Assembly: GCA_030430365.1 (NCBI GenBank)
Contig: JAUIFP010000007.1
Location: 1-56,021, forward strand
DNA length: 56,021 nucleotides
Origin: Alphaproteobacteria bacterium
GTDB taxonomy: Bacteria > Pseudomonadota > Alphaproteobacteria > Sphingomonadales > Sphingomonadaceae
Direction of reading: 5' to 3'
The notes under the pieces were generated by a model that saw only the letters and a list, made by a program, of their open reading frames with translations, was not told the origin of the DNA and did no database searches. Every line of letters starts with the position of its first letter. Position 1 is the first letter of the stretch. Of the stretch, positions 32,633 to 39,847 are shown one piece after another. A program made the position numbers and the translations under genes.

Positions 32633-33775
32633 ATGCTGCAGCAGCTTGAAGACATCCGTGTCGTCGAAATGGGGACGTTCATCACCGGGCCGGCTGCGGC
32701 CATGCAACTCGCTGATCTGGGCGCCGATGTCGTGAAGGTTGAGCGGCCGGAGACGGGCGATCCCTTCAGGGCATTCAAGGGCGGGCTCTACAGCCCCCAT
32801 TTCCAGACCTACAACCGCAACAAGCGCAGCGTCACGTTGGATACGCGCGAGCCTGACGATCTGGCGAAGTTTGATGAACTCATCGCCAATGCCGACGTAT
32901 TTATTCAGAACTTCAGGCCGGGAATGGCGGAGAAGATCAATGTCGGCTCCGAGCGGTTGAGGGAAATCAATCCCCGTCTGGTCTATTGTTCGATTTCGGG
33001 CTTCGGTAACTCGGGGCCCGATCGGGACCGTCCGGCATTCGATACCGTGGCCCAGGCGGCCAGCGGCTTTTTGCGCCTGCTGCTCAACCCCGCGAAGCCG
33101 CGCGTAGTCGGCCCCGCTATCGCCGATGCGATTACCGGCATCTATTCCGCCATGGGAATCCTCGCAGCTCTCCATGCCCGTGAACGTTCGGGCAAGGGCG
33201 CGCTGGTCGAAACGTCGATGCTGGAATCGATGTGCTACTTCAATCTGGATGACTTCACTCATTTCCTGTCCGAAAACCAGGTTATGGATCCCTTCAGCCG
33301 GCCGCATGTCTCCCAATCCTATGTATTCGAATGCGCCAATGGCCGAAGCATCGCCTTGCACATGTCGTCGCCGCAGAAATTCTGGGACAATCTGCTATCC
33401 GCGCTCGACCGGCCCGAACTGCAGGGGGAAGAGATCTTTGCCGACCGCAATGCGCGGATCGACAATTACGAGCGGATCGTTGAGCGGCTCCAGCCGATAT
33501 TCATCGCGCAGCCTCTGTCATATTGGCTTGGGCGGTTTTCCGAATTCGAGGTGCCCCACTATGAAGTGGCGAAGCCCGCCGATGTGCTCGGGTCCGATCA
33601 GGCCAAGCATCTCGGGATCGAGGTAACGGGCGAAAGCCCCTTCGGCGGTGAATTCAGGACTGTGCGGAATCCTTTGAGCTTCGACGGGAAGCGCATGGAC
33701 GGCGTTGTCGCGCCGCCGAAGCTGGGGCAGGACAATGCAAAATTGCTGATGCGGGGGCAGGCGGCAGACAGCTGA
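32633..33775 (+). CDS. CaiB/BaiF family (class III) CoA-transferase
   Basis: A 380-residue class III CoA-transferase: RVVEMGTFITGPAAAMQLADLGADVVKVERPETGD at the N terminus, LVYCSISGFGNSGPDRDRPAFDTVAQAASGF, and the catalytic aspartate region GPAIAD165AITGIYSAMGILAALHAR, where Asp165 aligns with Asp169 of E. coli CaiB. It moves CoA from a donor thioester to a carboxylate. The ATG at 32633 is chosen for its AGGAGAAG upstream; an in-frame ATG 42 bases earlier lacks a site. It is followed 61 bp later by an IclR gene, likely in one operon under operator B. The acceptor acid is unknown. Confidence 0.9.
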   Translation: MLQQLEDIRVVEMGTFITGPAAAMQLADLGADVVKVERPETGDPFRAFKGGLYSPHFQTYNRNKRSVTLDTREPDDLAKFDELIANADVFIQNFRPGMAEKINVGSERLREINPRLVYCSISGFGNSGPDRDRPAFDTVAQAASGFLRLLLNPAKPRVVGPAIADAITGIYSAMGILAALHARERSGKGALVETSMLESMCYFNLDDFTHFLSENQVMDPFSRPHVSQSYVFECANGRSIALHMSSPQKFWDNLLSALDRPELQGEEIFADRNARIDNYERIVERLQPIFIAQPLSYWLGRFSEFEVPHYEVAKPADVLGSDQAKHLGIEVTGESPFGGEFRTVRNPLSFDGKRMDGVVAPPKLGQDNAKLLMRGQAADS

Positions 33776-33836
33776 CTATGGCGTTCCGGCTTGTTTTGCC
33801 GCAATGCCTGAGGAGAAGGGAGGCGGCAGTTAAGCG

Positions 33837-34649
33837 ATGGACAGTGCAGACGACTTGCAGAATAAGGATTCGGAGTATCTCAGCACGCTGGAGCGCGGGC
33901 TTCGGGTGCTCCGGTCATTTTCCGCGGAGCGGCCGGAGATGGCGCTCAATGACGTCGCCTCTGCAACGAACCTGAGCCCGGCCGTTGCTCGGCGCTGCCT
34001 CAACACGCTCGTCTCGCTGGGCTATGTGGCCAAGCATGGCAGGCGGTTCCTGCTGAGGCCCAAGGTCCTGGAGTTCAGCGACGCATTCCTGTCCTCCACC
34101 AATATTGAGCAGGCGGTAACGCCATTCCTGCAAAATCTTCGCGACGAGACGGGCGACAGCGCCTCCATGGCCGTGCGCGCGGGCGATCAGGTGATGTATA
34201 TCGCCCATGTCTCCACGACGCGTCCGATCCGCCTCAGCGCCCATGTCGGGACACGATTTGCCTTGCACGCAACGTCGCTGGGAAAGGCCATTCTCGCCTT
34301 TTCCGGAGCTGACGAGCAGGTCGAATATCTCCAGGCTTCCGTGCGGGAGAGTTTTACCTCCAACACGATCACATCGGCATCGGCGTTGAAGAAGGCGCTG
34401 TCCCAGGTTCGCAAGGACGGGTTTGCAAGCGCGATGGACGAGCTTGACTACGGCATCTGCTCGCTGGCCTTGCCGATCTTCGACAATGAGAAGCGCGTGG
34501 TCGCGGCGATCAACTGCTCCACTGCTACGAGCAGGGCGAGCGGTTCTGACTTTGTCGACGAGAGGCTTCCTTTGCTGCGGGAGACTGCCGGGCAAATCGA
34601 GCGCGCGCTGCAGCGCTTCCCCGCGCTTGCCAAGTCGCTTTCCCAATAA
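33837..34649 (+). CDS. IclR-family transcriptional regulator
   Basis: A 270-residue IclR protein with an N-terminal winged helix-turn-helix (YLSTLERGLRVLRSFS...MALNDVASATNLSPAVARRCLNTLVSLGYV) and a C-terminal effector domain (DSASMAVRAGDQVMYIAHV, RFALHATSLGKAILAF, YGICSLALPIFD). The protocatechuate/aromatic-pathway subgroup (PcaR/PobR-like) has this layout. Paired TTCG-N5-CGAA sites lie before its own operon, before the VOC-MetE operon and directly after its stop codon, marking it as the probable local regulator. Whether it activates or represses is not visible. Confidence 0.92.
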   Translation: MDSADDLQNKDSEYLSTLERGLRVLRSFSAERPEMALNDVASATNLSPAVARRCLNTLVSLGYVAKHGRRFLLRPKVLEFSDAFLSSTNIEQAVTPFLQNLRDETGDSASMAVRAGDQVMYIAHVSTTRPIRLSAHVGTRFALHATSLGKAILAFSGADEQVEYLQASVRESFTSNTITSASALKKALSQVRKDGFASAMDELDYGICSLALPIFDNEKRVVAAINCSTATSRASGSDFVDERLPLLRETAGQIERALQRFPALAKSLSQ

Positions 34650-34650
34650 A

Positions 34651-34682
34651 TTCGAATATCGAAAAAAACTTCGAATATTGCA
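34651..34682. promoter_or_regulatory. IclR-type operator C: two TTCG-N5-CGAA palindromes
   Basis: TTCG-AATAT-CGAA (34651-34663, perfect) and TTCG-AATAT-TGCA (34670-34682, degenerate right arm) have centres 19 bp apart. The pair starts two bases after the IclR stop and lies 67 bases before a small reading frame that runs into the alpha/beta hydrolase gene. It therefore probably controls the hydrolase. Confidence 0.68.
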
Positions 34683-34748
34683 TTTCCTTTGCGGGGTGCT
34701 AGGCTCTCTTCTGCGCTGCGCAATCACGCGGGTGAGGGAGATCTCGAC

Positions 34749-34841
34749 ATGCAAGATGGCCTTGCCATTCGTGCCGCTGCCCACGAGATGCTGAAGGAGG
34801 GGTTGGCGGGCAATCGCCGTTCAACCAATAGCTTCCGGTGA
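34749..34841 (+). CDS. Small reading frame coupled to the hydrolase gene
   Basis: A 30-codon frame starting with ATG after GGGAG at good spacing. Its TGA overlaps the GTG start of the hydrolase as GTGA. The hydrolase has no good Shine-Dalgarno of its own, so translation of this small frame may feed the hydrolase by coupling. The product is basic and Arg/Ala-rich, starts MQDGLAIRAAAHEML, and has no recognised family. It could be a leader peptide or a remnant of a lost gene. Confidence 0.4.
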   Translation: MQDGLAIRAAAHEMLKEGLAGNRRSTNSFR

Positions 34842-35650
34842 ACGAAATTTCCCTTTCGCTGACCGGGGCCGAGCGAGACATCCCGATAAAGGTCGATGGC
34901 GGAGATATCTCTGTTCGATCGAGCGGTGCAGGATACAACACTATCTTGCTGGTGCACGGATGGACGCTGGATCGCCGGGTGTGGGAGCCGCAGCATGCCG
35001 GGCTGTCTGATTGCGCGCGCGTGCTCTCTTTCGACCGGCGAGGTTTCGGGCAGGCGAGCCCTCCCGCAGGGATTTCACGCGAACCCTCCGATCTTGTCGA
35101 GATCCTCGATGCACTGGAACTGTCCAGTGTCTGGCTTGTCGGGCAGTCACAAGGCGCCCGTGTGGCGCTCGCCTTCGCGCTTGCTTTCCCGGGGCGTGTG
35201 GCCGGCCTGATCCTGCAGGGGCCTCCGCTTGTCGAACCTCTGCCCGATTTGCCTGAAGAAGAGGTGCCCTATTCGCGGTTTCGCGAACTTGCAGCGGCCG
35301 GCGACATCGCGAAGGTCAAACAGCAATGGCTCGCCCATCCGCTGATGCGCAGCGTCGACGGAGCTCTGGATTCCCGGCTGCGCGAAATCGTCGCGGTCTA
35401 TGACGGGGCGGATTTGCTGAATGCCGATCCCGGCCTGCCAATCGACGCCGCGCTTCTCCCGACACTCCTGTGCCCTGTGCTTATAGTCAACGGTGCCAAG
35501 GAAACTGCCGCCCGGAAGGCTGCAGCCGAACAACTGGCGTCGCGTCTCCCCGTTGCGGAGCTACGCGAGATTCCAGGATCCAGTCACTTGTGCAATCTGG
35601 AGCGCCCGCAAGCTTTCAACGACGCTGTTCGGTCATTCGTCGGCGGCTGA
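34838..35650 (+). CDS. Alpha/beta hydrolase fold protein
   Basis: A 270-residue hydrolase: oxyanion region LLVHGWTLDRRVWEPQ, nucleophile elbow GQSQG with Ser104, and a late histidine in GSSHLCNLERP (His250). The usual catalytic acid position after the VLIVNGxxD strand reads VNGAKE, so Glu222 may act as the acid, which is less common. The start is GTG, overlapping the small upstream frame. No signal peptide, so cytoplasmic. Ester, lactone or C-C bond hydrolysis are all possible. Operator C upstream places it in the IclR regulon with the CoA-transferase, lyase and VOC-MetE genes. Confidence 0.88.
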   Translation: MNEISLSLTGAERDIPIKVDGGDISVRSSGAGYNTILLVHGWTLDRRVWEPQHAGLSDCARVLSFDRRGFGQASPPAGISREPSDLVEILDALELSSVWLVGQSQGARVALAFALAFPGRVAGLILQGPPLVEPLPDLPEEEVPYSRFRELAAAGDIAKVKQQWLAHPLMRSVDGALDSRLREIVAVYDGADLLNADPGLPIDAALLPTLLCPVLIVNGAKETAARKAAAEQLASRLPVAELREIPGSSHLCNLERPQAFNDAVRSFVGG

Positions 35651-35664
35651 GCGGGCCCGGGTGC

Positions 35665-36699
35665 CTATTGCGCTTCGGCGCCGATCAGTTTTGCCATCCA
35701 GCGGCGGCAGCGGATTGAATGTTCGTCCGCCTTGACGAGCAATTCCTTGGGCGTTTCCATCGACCGGATAATTTTCTCAATCGATTCCGCTGCATCGATG
35801 TCCTGGTCGATCGCCATGGCAAAGACCTTGTTCATCGTGTCCGTGACAGCTTGGTTCTCCCGCGCGAATGTGCGCGACCAGGCAACGAAGTAGTTCGTCG
35901 AATCCTTGGTCGCAGGGGTGACCACGTGATGGACGCGAAACTCGCCAATTGGCTCGTCCGTGCCGGGCTTGCGGAAACTTTCGAGCGCGACATGAATGCT
36001 TGGTGCGTAGAAGTCGATTGCCACGAACCGGTCGACCGGCCCGTCATAATCCAGCACTTCGCTGAAGAAATCGGTCAGTGTTTCATCGGGGATGAAACGC
36101 GCACCCCGCATGAAGCGACCATTCTCGCTGATCTCGACTTCGGCCGCCGCGACAGCTTCCGTCCCGACGGTACCGGCATGGAGGAAGGCGAGGTGGCTGA
36201 TGTCGGTCAGGTTCTCGTGCAGCAATTGCGGGCGTGCGCCGAGCAAGTGGGTCAGCGATTGTTCGGCAAGCCAGCCATCCGCAGTGATGGCAATCTCGTC
36301 ATGGTCTGGAATCAGGCTTTCGTCGGCCTCGTCCGGGTTGCCGGTCCAGATCCAGACCCACTTCCATTTTTCGACCAAGGGGTAGGATTTCACCCTGCAA
36401 ACGCTTGGGATTGAGGTTTGGCTGGGAATACGAATGCACTGGCCATCGCTGTCGAAAGTAAAGCCGTGATATCCGCATTCCAGAGCGCTCCCGCGGATCG
36501 GGCTCTTGGCCAATGGATAGTTGCGATGAGGGCAGCGTCCTTCGAGGGCGACCGCATTGCCAGTCTCGTCCCTGTAGAGGGCGACAGGCTCTCCGAGTAT
36601 CCAGCGCTCAAGCGGTGTTTCGTTATTGAGCTCGTCGGACCATGCCGCGACATACCAGTGGTTCCTGGGATAATCGTATCCTTCGGGAAGCGGCCACAT
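35665..36699 (-). CDS. Rieske non-haem iron oxygenase (VanA-like), second copy
   Basis: A 344-residue oxygenase subunit with Rieske ligands Cys56, His58, Cys75 and His78 (CPHRNYPL, CGYHGFTF) and the mononuclear-iron motif D166-x2-H169-x4-H174 (NLTDISHLAFLH). The start MWPLPEGYDYPRNHWYVAAW is typical of vanillate O-demethylase-type oxygenases. It is quite different in sequence from the copy at 22479, so the two probably act on different intermediates. It lies 24 bases after the sulfatase gene on the same strand, hence one operon. No reductase partner is encoded in the window. Confidence 0.9.
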   Translation of the reverse strand: MWPLPEGYDYPRNHWYVAAWSDELNNETPLERWILGEPVALYRDETGNAVALEGRCPHRNYPLAKSPIRGSALECGYHGFTFDSDGQCIRIPSQTSIPSVCRVKSYPLVEKWKWVWIWTGNPDEADESLIPDHDEIAITADGWLAEQSLTHLLGARPQLLHENLTDISHLAFLHAGTVGTEAVAAAEVEISENGRFMRGARFIPDETLTDFFSEVLDYDGPVDRFVAIDFYAPSIHVALESFRKPGTDEPIGEFRVHHVVTPATKDSTNYFVAWSRTFARENQAVTDTMNKVFAMAIDQDIDAAESIEKIIRSMETPKELLVKADEHSIRCRRWMAKLIGAEAQ

Positions 36700-36723
36700 T
36701 GTTCATCCTCTCCATTTTCTTTT

Positions 36724-38124
36724 TCAGTCATCGACGCCGAAATGATCGGCGAGTTGCTCGGCGGTAAAACCATGGGTGTAGGAGGCTGGGTCCAGGGGCA
36801 GCATGTCTGCGCTCCATGCCTCGTAAAGGTCTTTGAGCTGCGCGAACTTCTCTGGATTGCGTGCCTTCAGATTTGCCATTTCCATGGGGTCGGCAATGAC
36901 ATCGAACAAAAATTCGTTGTCCTTAATCTTGAGGTATTTCCATTGCCCCTTGCGCACGGCGCGTTGGTTCATGTGCTTGAAGCGCCAGAACAACGGGCGC
37001 TCGGCTAGAGAGTTTCCCAGCAGGGCAGGGCGAATGTCTATCCCGTCCGAAGGATGGGATGGGGCAGGCGTACCGCCGCCGGCGCCCGCGAGTGTTGGCA
37101 GCCAGTCCATCGACATGATTTGTGCATCGCTGACAGAGCCTGGAGCCACGATGCCGGGCCAGCGCACAATGGCGGGAACCCTTAGACCTCCTTCAAGAAG
37201 CTCCGTCTTGCGTCCTGAAAACGGCCAGTTTTTTGAAAAACGCTCCCCGCCATTGTCGCTTGTGAAGACAACGATCGTGTTTTTCGCCATGCCCAGCCGC
37301 TCCAGCGTATCGAGCACGCGGCCGATCTGAAAATCCATTCGGGTAACCAGTTCGGCATATGTTGCCATGGAACCGCCATCGAAGTGGATGATGGGGAGCC
37401 TGCCGCCTTTTTCTTCCAGGCGCTGCGATTCCGCGATGTCGTCTGGGCCTTCCCAGGGCCAATGCGGCGCGGTGAAATGCAGGCTCATGAACCAGGGGCG
37501 TGCTTCTGCCTGCCTGCTTTGCAATGCCGTGATGGCACGATCGCCAAGCAGATCGGTGAGATAGCCGGTCTCTTCAATTTGCGTGGTGCCGTCCCACAAG
37601 TCTTCTTTTCCGAAGACCTTGTGTGTGAAGTAGTCGACACCGCCCGAGCGGATTCCCCAGAACTCGTCATAGCCGCTCTTGAGCGGGCCATAATTCGGCA
37701 GATTTCCAAGGTGCCATTTTCCGATAAGGGATGTCGCATAGCCCCGGTCACGCAGCAGAGACGCGATCGTGGGATGGTCGGGCGGTACGCCAACGTCGCG
37801 GTCCGCAAGCGGTTCTTCCAGCCCAATCGGCAGCCGGTATTGATAACGTCCCGTGATCAGCGCAACGCGCGTTGCCGTGCAAACCGCGCTGTTGGCATAG
37901 GCGCTTGTGAAGCGCATGCCATGCGCAGCCAGCCTGTCGAGGACAGGCGTGGAATAATCGGTTCTGCCGTAACAGGACAAGTCGGCATAACCGAGATCGT
38001 CGGCCATGATGAACAGGATGTTCGGGCGTTCGCCCGGGCCGATCGCCAGCGCAGGACTTGCGGCCGCAGCGGCTGCACCGAGGATGGCTGCGCGCCGAGT
38101 TGTCTGAAAGCCATTTATGGACAT
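36724..38124 (-). CDS. Tat-exported type I sulfatase
   Basis: A 466-residue arylsulfatase-family enzyme. The Tat signal TTRRAAILGAAAAAAS (Arg10-Arg11) is followed by RPNILFIMADDLGYADLSCYG with metal-binding Asp42-Asp43. The formylglycine motif is CTATR (82-86), the accepted C-x-(P/A)-x-R variant with Ala instead of Pro, and GKWHLG follows at about 137. It hydrolyses sulfate esters in the periplasm after maturation by a formylglycine-generating enzyme, not encoded here. The ATG at 38124 has GAGGA upstream; an earlier in-frame start at 38211 would add 29 residues before the Tat signal. It forms an operon with the second Rieske gene and is divergent from AraC2. Confidence 0.9.
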   Translation of the reverse strand: MSINGFQTTRRAAILGAAAAAASPALAIGPGERPNILFIMADDLGYADLSCYGRTDYSTPVLDRLAAHGMRFTSAYANSAVCTATRVALITGRYQYRLPIGLEEPLADRDVGVPPDHPTIASLLRDRGYATSLIGKWHLGNLPNYGPLKSGYDEFWGIRSGGVDYFTHKVFGKEDLWDGTTQIEETGYLTDLLGDRAITALQSRQAEARPWFMSLHFTAPHWPWEGPDDIAESQRLEEKGGRLPIIHFDGGSMATYAELVTRMDFQIGRVLDTLERLGMAKNTIVVFTSDNGGERFSKNWPFSGRKTELLEGGLRVPAIVRWPGIVAPGSVSDAQIMSMDWLPTLAGAGGGTPAPSHPSDGIDIRPALLGNSLAERPLFWRFKHMNQRAVRKGQWKYLKIKDNEFLFDVIADPMEMANLKARNPEKFAQLKDLYEAWSADMLPLDPASYTHGFTAEQLADHFGVDD

Positions 38125-38183
38125 GCGATCCTCATTTCCCGATGAGAGATTAGGCCCGGCAAAGGGGCGCGTCTTGGAGTGAA

Positions 38184-38239
38184 GCGACAACAAGTTTGAG
38201 AGGTGCGACATGTTTTTGCCCGAACAGGCACAATGTCGC
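38184..38239. promoter_or_regulatory. GCGACA motif cluster between sulfatase and AraC2
   Basis: Three GCGACA hexamers lie between the divergent sulfatase and AraC2 genes: 38184-38189 and 38205-38210 on the plus strand, and 38234-38239 on the minus strand. The last two form an inverted repeat GCGACAT/ATGTCGC (38205-38211 with 38233-38239), spacer 21. The minus-strand copy extends to GCGACATTG, identical to 29078-29086 before the third TonB receptor. AraC binding is inferred. Confidence 0.45.
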
Positions 38240-38350
38240 CGAAATGCATGCCGAATGGCGAAATAGCGGCCCCGTAAGTGATGCGCCCGGTTTGCGTGGA
38301 TCAGCCGCAGCTGCTAGGTGACAAAGCCAAGGTGGCACGAAGAGGCCGCT

Positions 38351-39382
38351 ATGATGGAGAGTATGGTGCACGGGCATTGGGAGCACCTCAGCACCAGCGC
38401 GATTCCGCCCCCCATGCGAGTCCAGCGCTGGAATGAGTACGGCAGCGAAACGCTTTCGAACATGACGGTCGATCCGCAAGCGGATAGCGACTTTTCTGCG
38501 TCAATAGCGCGTATCAGCCTCGGCCAGATGGGCATGATCAGCTTGGGATCTACGGCTGCGTCGGCGCGAAGCGATGGCGGTGCAGCGGGATGCTGGGCGG
38601 CCGACGAACGCGATGCGCTCATGCTTGTGATGCCGGTCCGCGGTAGCAGCATATTCGAGCAGGATCGCCGCGTTGTCGAACTGGCGCCGGGCGATATGGC
38701 CTTGCGCGACCTCAGCCGCCCGTGGATCCATCGGTGCAGCGGCCCGATGGAACTTATCATGGTCAAGTTGCCGTTCTCATTGCTGGCCGGCCGGGTCAGA
38801 GATGTGCAGCGTCTTATCGATACGGGTTTCTGTGCAACGGACCCTGCCGTCGCCATGACGATGAGTGTCGTCCGCTCAGCGCGGCACACTCTGTCGGTTG
38901 AGCCGGACGGATGCTGGCGGGACGAAATGTCCGATCTGGTGTTTCACAGCCTGCTGCTGCTCACAGCCGAGCGTGGCGAGCGCGACGAAGTCCAGTTCGA
39001 GGCCAGCAATCGCGCGTCGCTCAGGCGGGAAGCGGTGTCGTTCATTCTCAACAATCTCGAAGATCCCGAATTGGCAGTGGCCGACGTTGCGTCGGCTCTT
39101 GGGGTTCGAATGCGCACCTTGCAGCGCGCATTCTTCGAAACAGGTCAGACGCCCCGGCAATTCATTCAAACGCAGCGCCTCGACCGTGCCGCCCGGGAAT
39201 TGAGCAGGCGGAGCAATTCGGCACCGCGCTCAATTCTGGATGTGGCATTTTCGGTTGGATTCAGCGACGTCAGCCATTTCAGCCGGTCCTTTTCGCGGCG
39301 CTACGGCGTGCCACCGCGCAATTATCGGGGCAACCTGCCGGTGGCCCTGTCCGACCAGGACCCACGCAGCAAACGCAGCTGA
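38351..39382 (+). CDS. AraC-family transcriptional regulator (paralogue of the one at 23704)
   Basis: A 343-residue regulator with an N-terminal AraC-binding-like domain (about 20-215) and a C-terminal double helix-turn-helix (about 240-335: FILNNLEDPELAVADVASALGVRMRTLQRAFFETGQTPRQFI, then VGFSDVSHFSRSFSRRYGVPPRNYRG). ATG 38351 is chosen by alignment of its N terminus with the paralogue; a GTG at 38318 is an alternative. It is divergent from the sulfatase-Rieske operon, which it probably regulates through the GCGACA cluster between them. Confidence 0.88.
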   Translation: MMESMVHGHWEHLSTSAIPPPMRVQRWNEYGSETLSNMTVDPQADSDFSASIARISLGQMGMISLGSTAASARSDGGAAGCWAADERDALMLVMPVRGSSIFEQDRRVVELAPGDMALRDLSRPWIHRCSGPMELIMVKLPFSLLAGRVRDVQRLIDTGFCATDPAVAMTMSVVRSARHTLSVEPDGCWRDEMSDLVFHSLLLLTAERGERDEVQFEASNRASLRREAVSFILNNLEDPELAVADVASALGVRMRTLQRAFFETGQTPRQFIQTQRLDRAARELSRRSNSAPRSILDVAFSVGFSDVSHFSRSFSRRYGVPPRNYRGNLPVALSDQDPRSKRS

Positions 39383-39442
39383 CTTTGGATGTGAAGGTTT
39401 TGATTGTTTTTGCGGGCTAAATTTGGCGCGACCTGGGGCCCG

Positions 39443-39847
39443 TTACATCCTGCTAGTGGAAAGGCCAGTCAGCAGCTCGAGAGCTCTGGCAGCTTGCCTG
39501 GACGGAACGAAGATATGGTCGTGGTGAAATGCAGCCACGATATTGCAGGGAATACCCGCATCGGCGAGCGCAGAGCTCACGGCCGCCGTCAGGCCGACAC
39601 CGTCCAGGGCCGAATAGACGTTCAGCGTGATCAGCCGCATTGGCATTGCCGCATCGAAACCATGCTGCTCCGCAAGGCCTACCGGCAGGATCAGCGTGGT
39701 TCCTTCACGCTCCCGAAAAAGGCCGATGGCCGCTGATTGAACCTGCGCCGCAAGATCGGCATCCTTGGTGGTGCAGAAGACATATTCGCCGTCGGTCAGT
39801 TCCGGCTGCATTTGCGCAATCATGGCCTTGAGATCGCGCTCTACCAT
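39443..39847 (-). CDS. ACT-domain-like small protein
   Basis: A 134-residue protein with the pattern of the ACT_7/DUF2241-type family (MIAQMQPELTDGEYVFCTT near the start, then DGVGLTAAVSSALADAGIPCNIVAAFHHDHIFVP). ACT-type domains commonly bind amino acids and control metabolic enzymes. The ATG overlaps the end of the M20 hydrolase gene by seven bases, so it is the last gene of the arginine succinyltransferase operon. A role in sensing arginine or glutamate is inference only. Confidence 0.75.
   Translation of the reverse strand: MVERDLKAMIAQMQPELTDGEYVFCTTKDADLAAQVQSAAIGLFREREGTTLILPVGLAEQHGFDAAMPMRLITLNVYSALDGVGLTAAVSSALADAGIPCNIVAAFHHDHIFVPSRQAARALELLTGLSTSRM

Noticed and set aside
38281-38350. 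GTG 38318 as the start of the second AraC gene
   Set aside because: It is possible, but the N terminus from ATG 38351 aligns in length with the paralogue (about 20 residues before the QRWN motif), so the later start is preferred.
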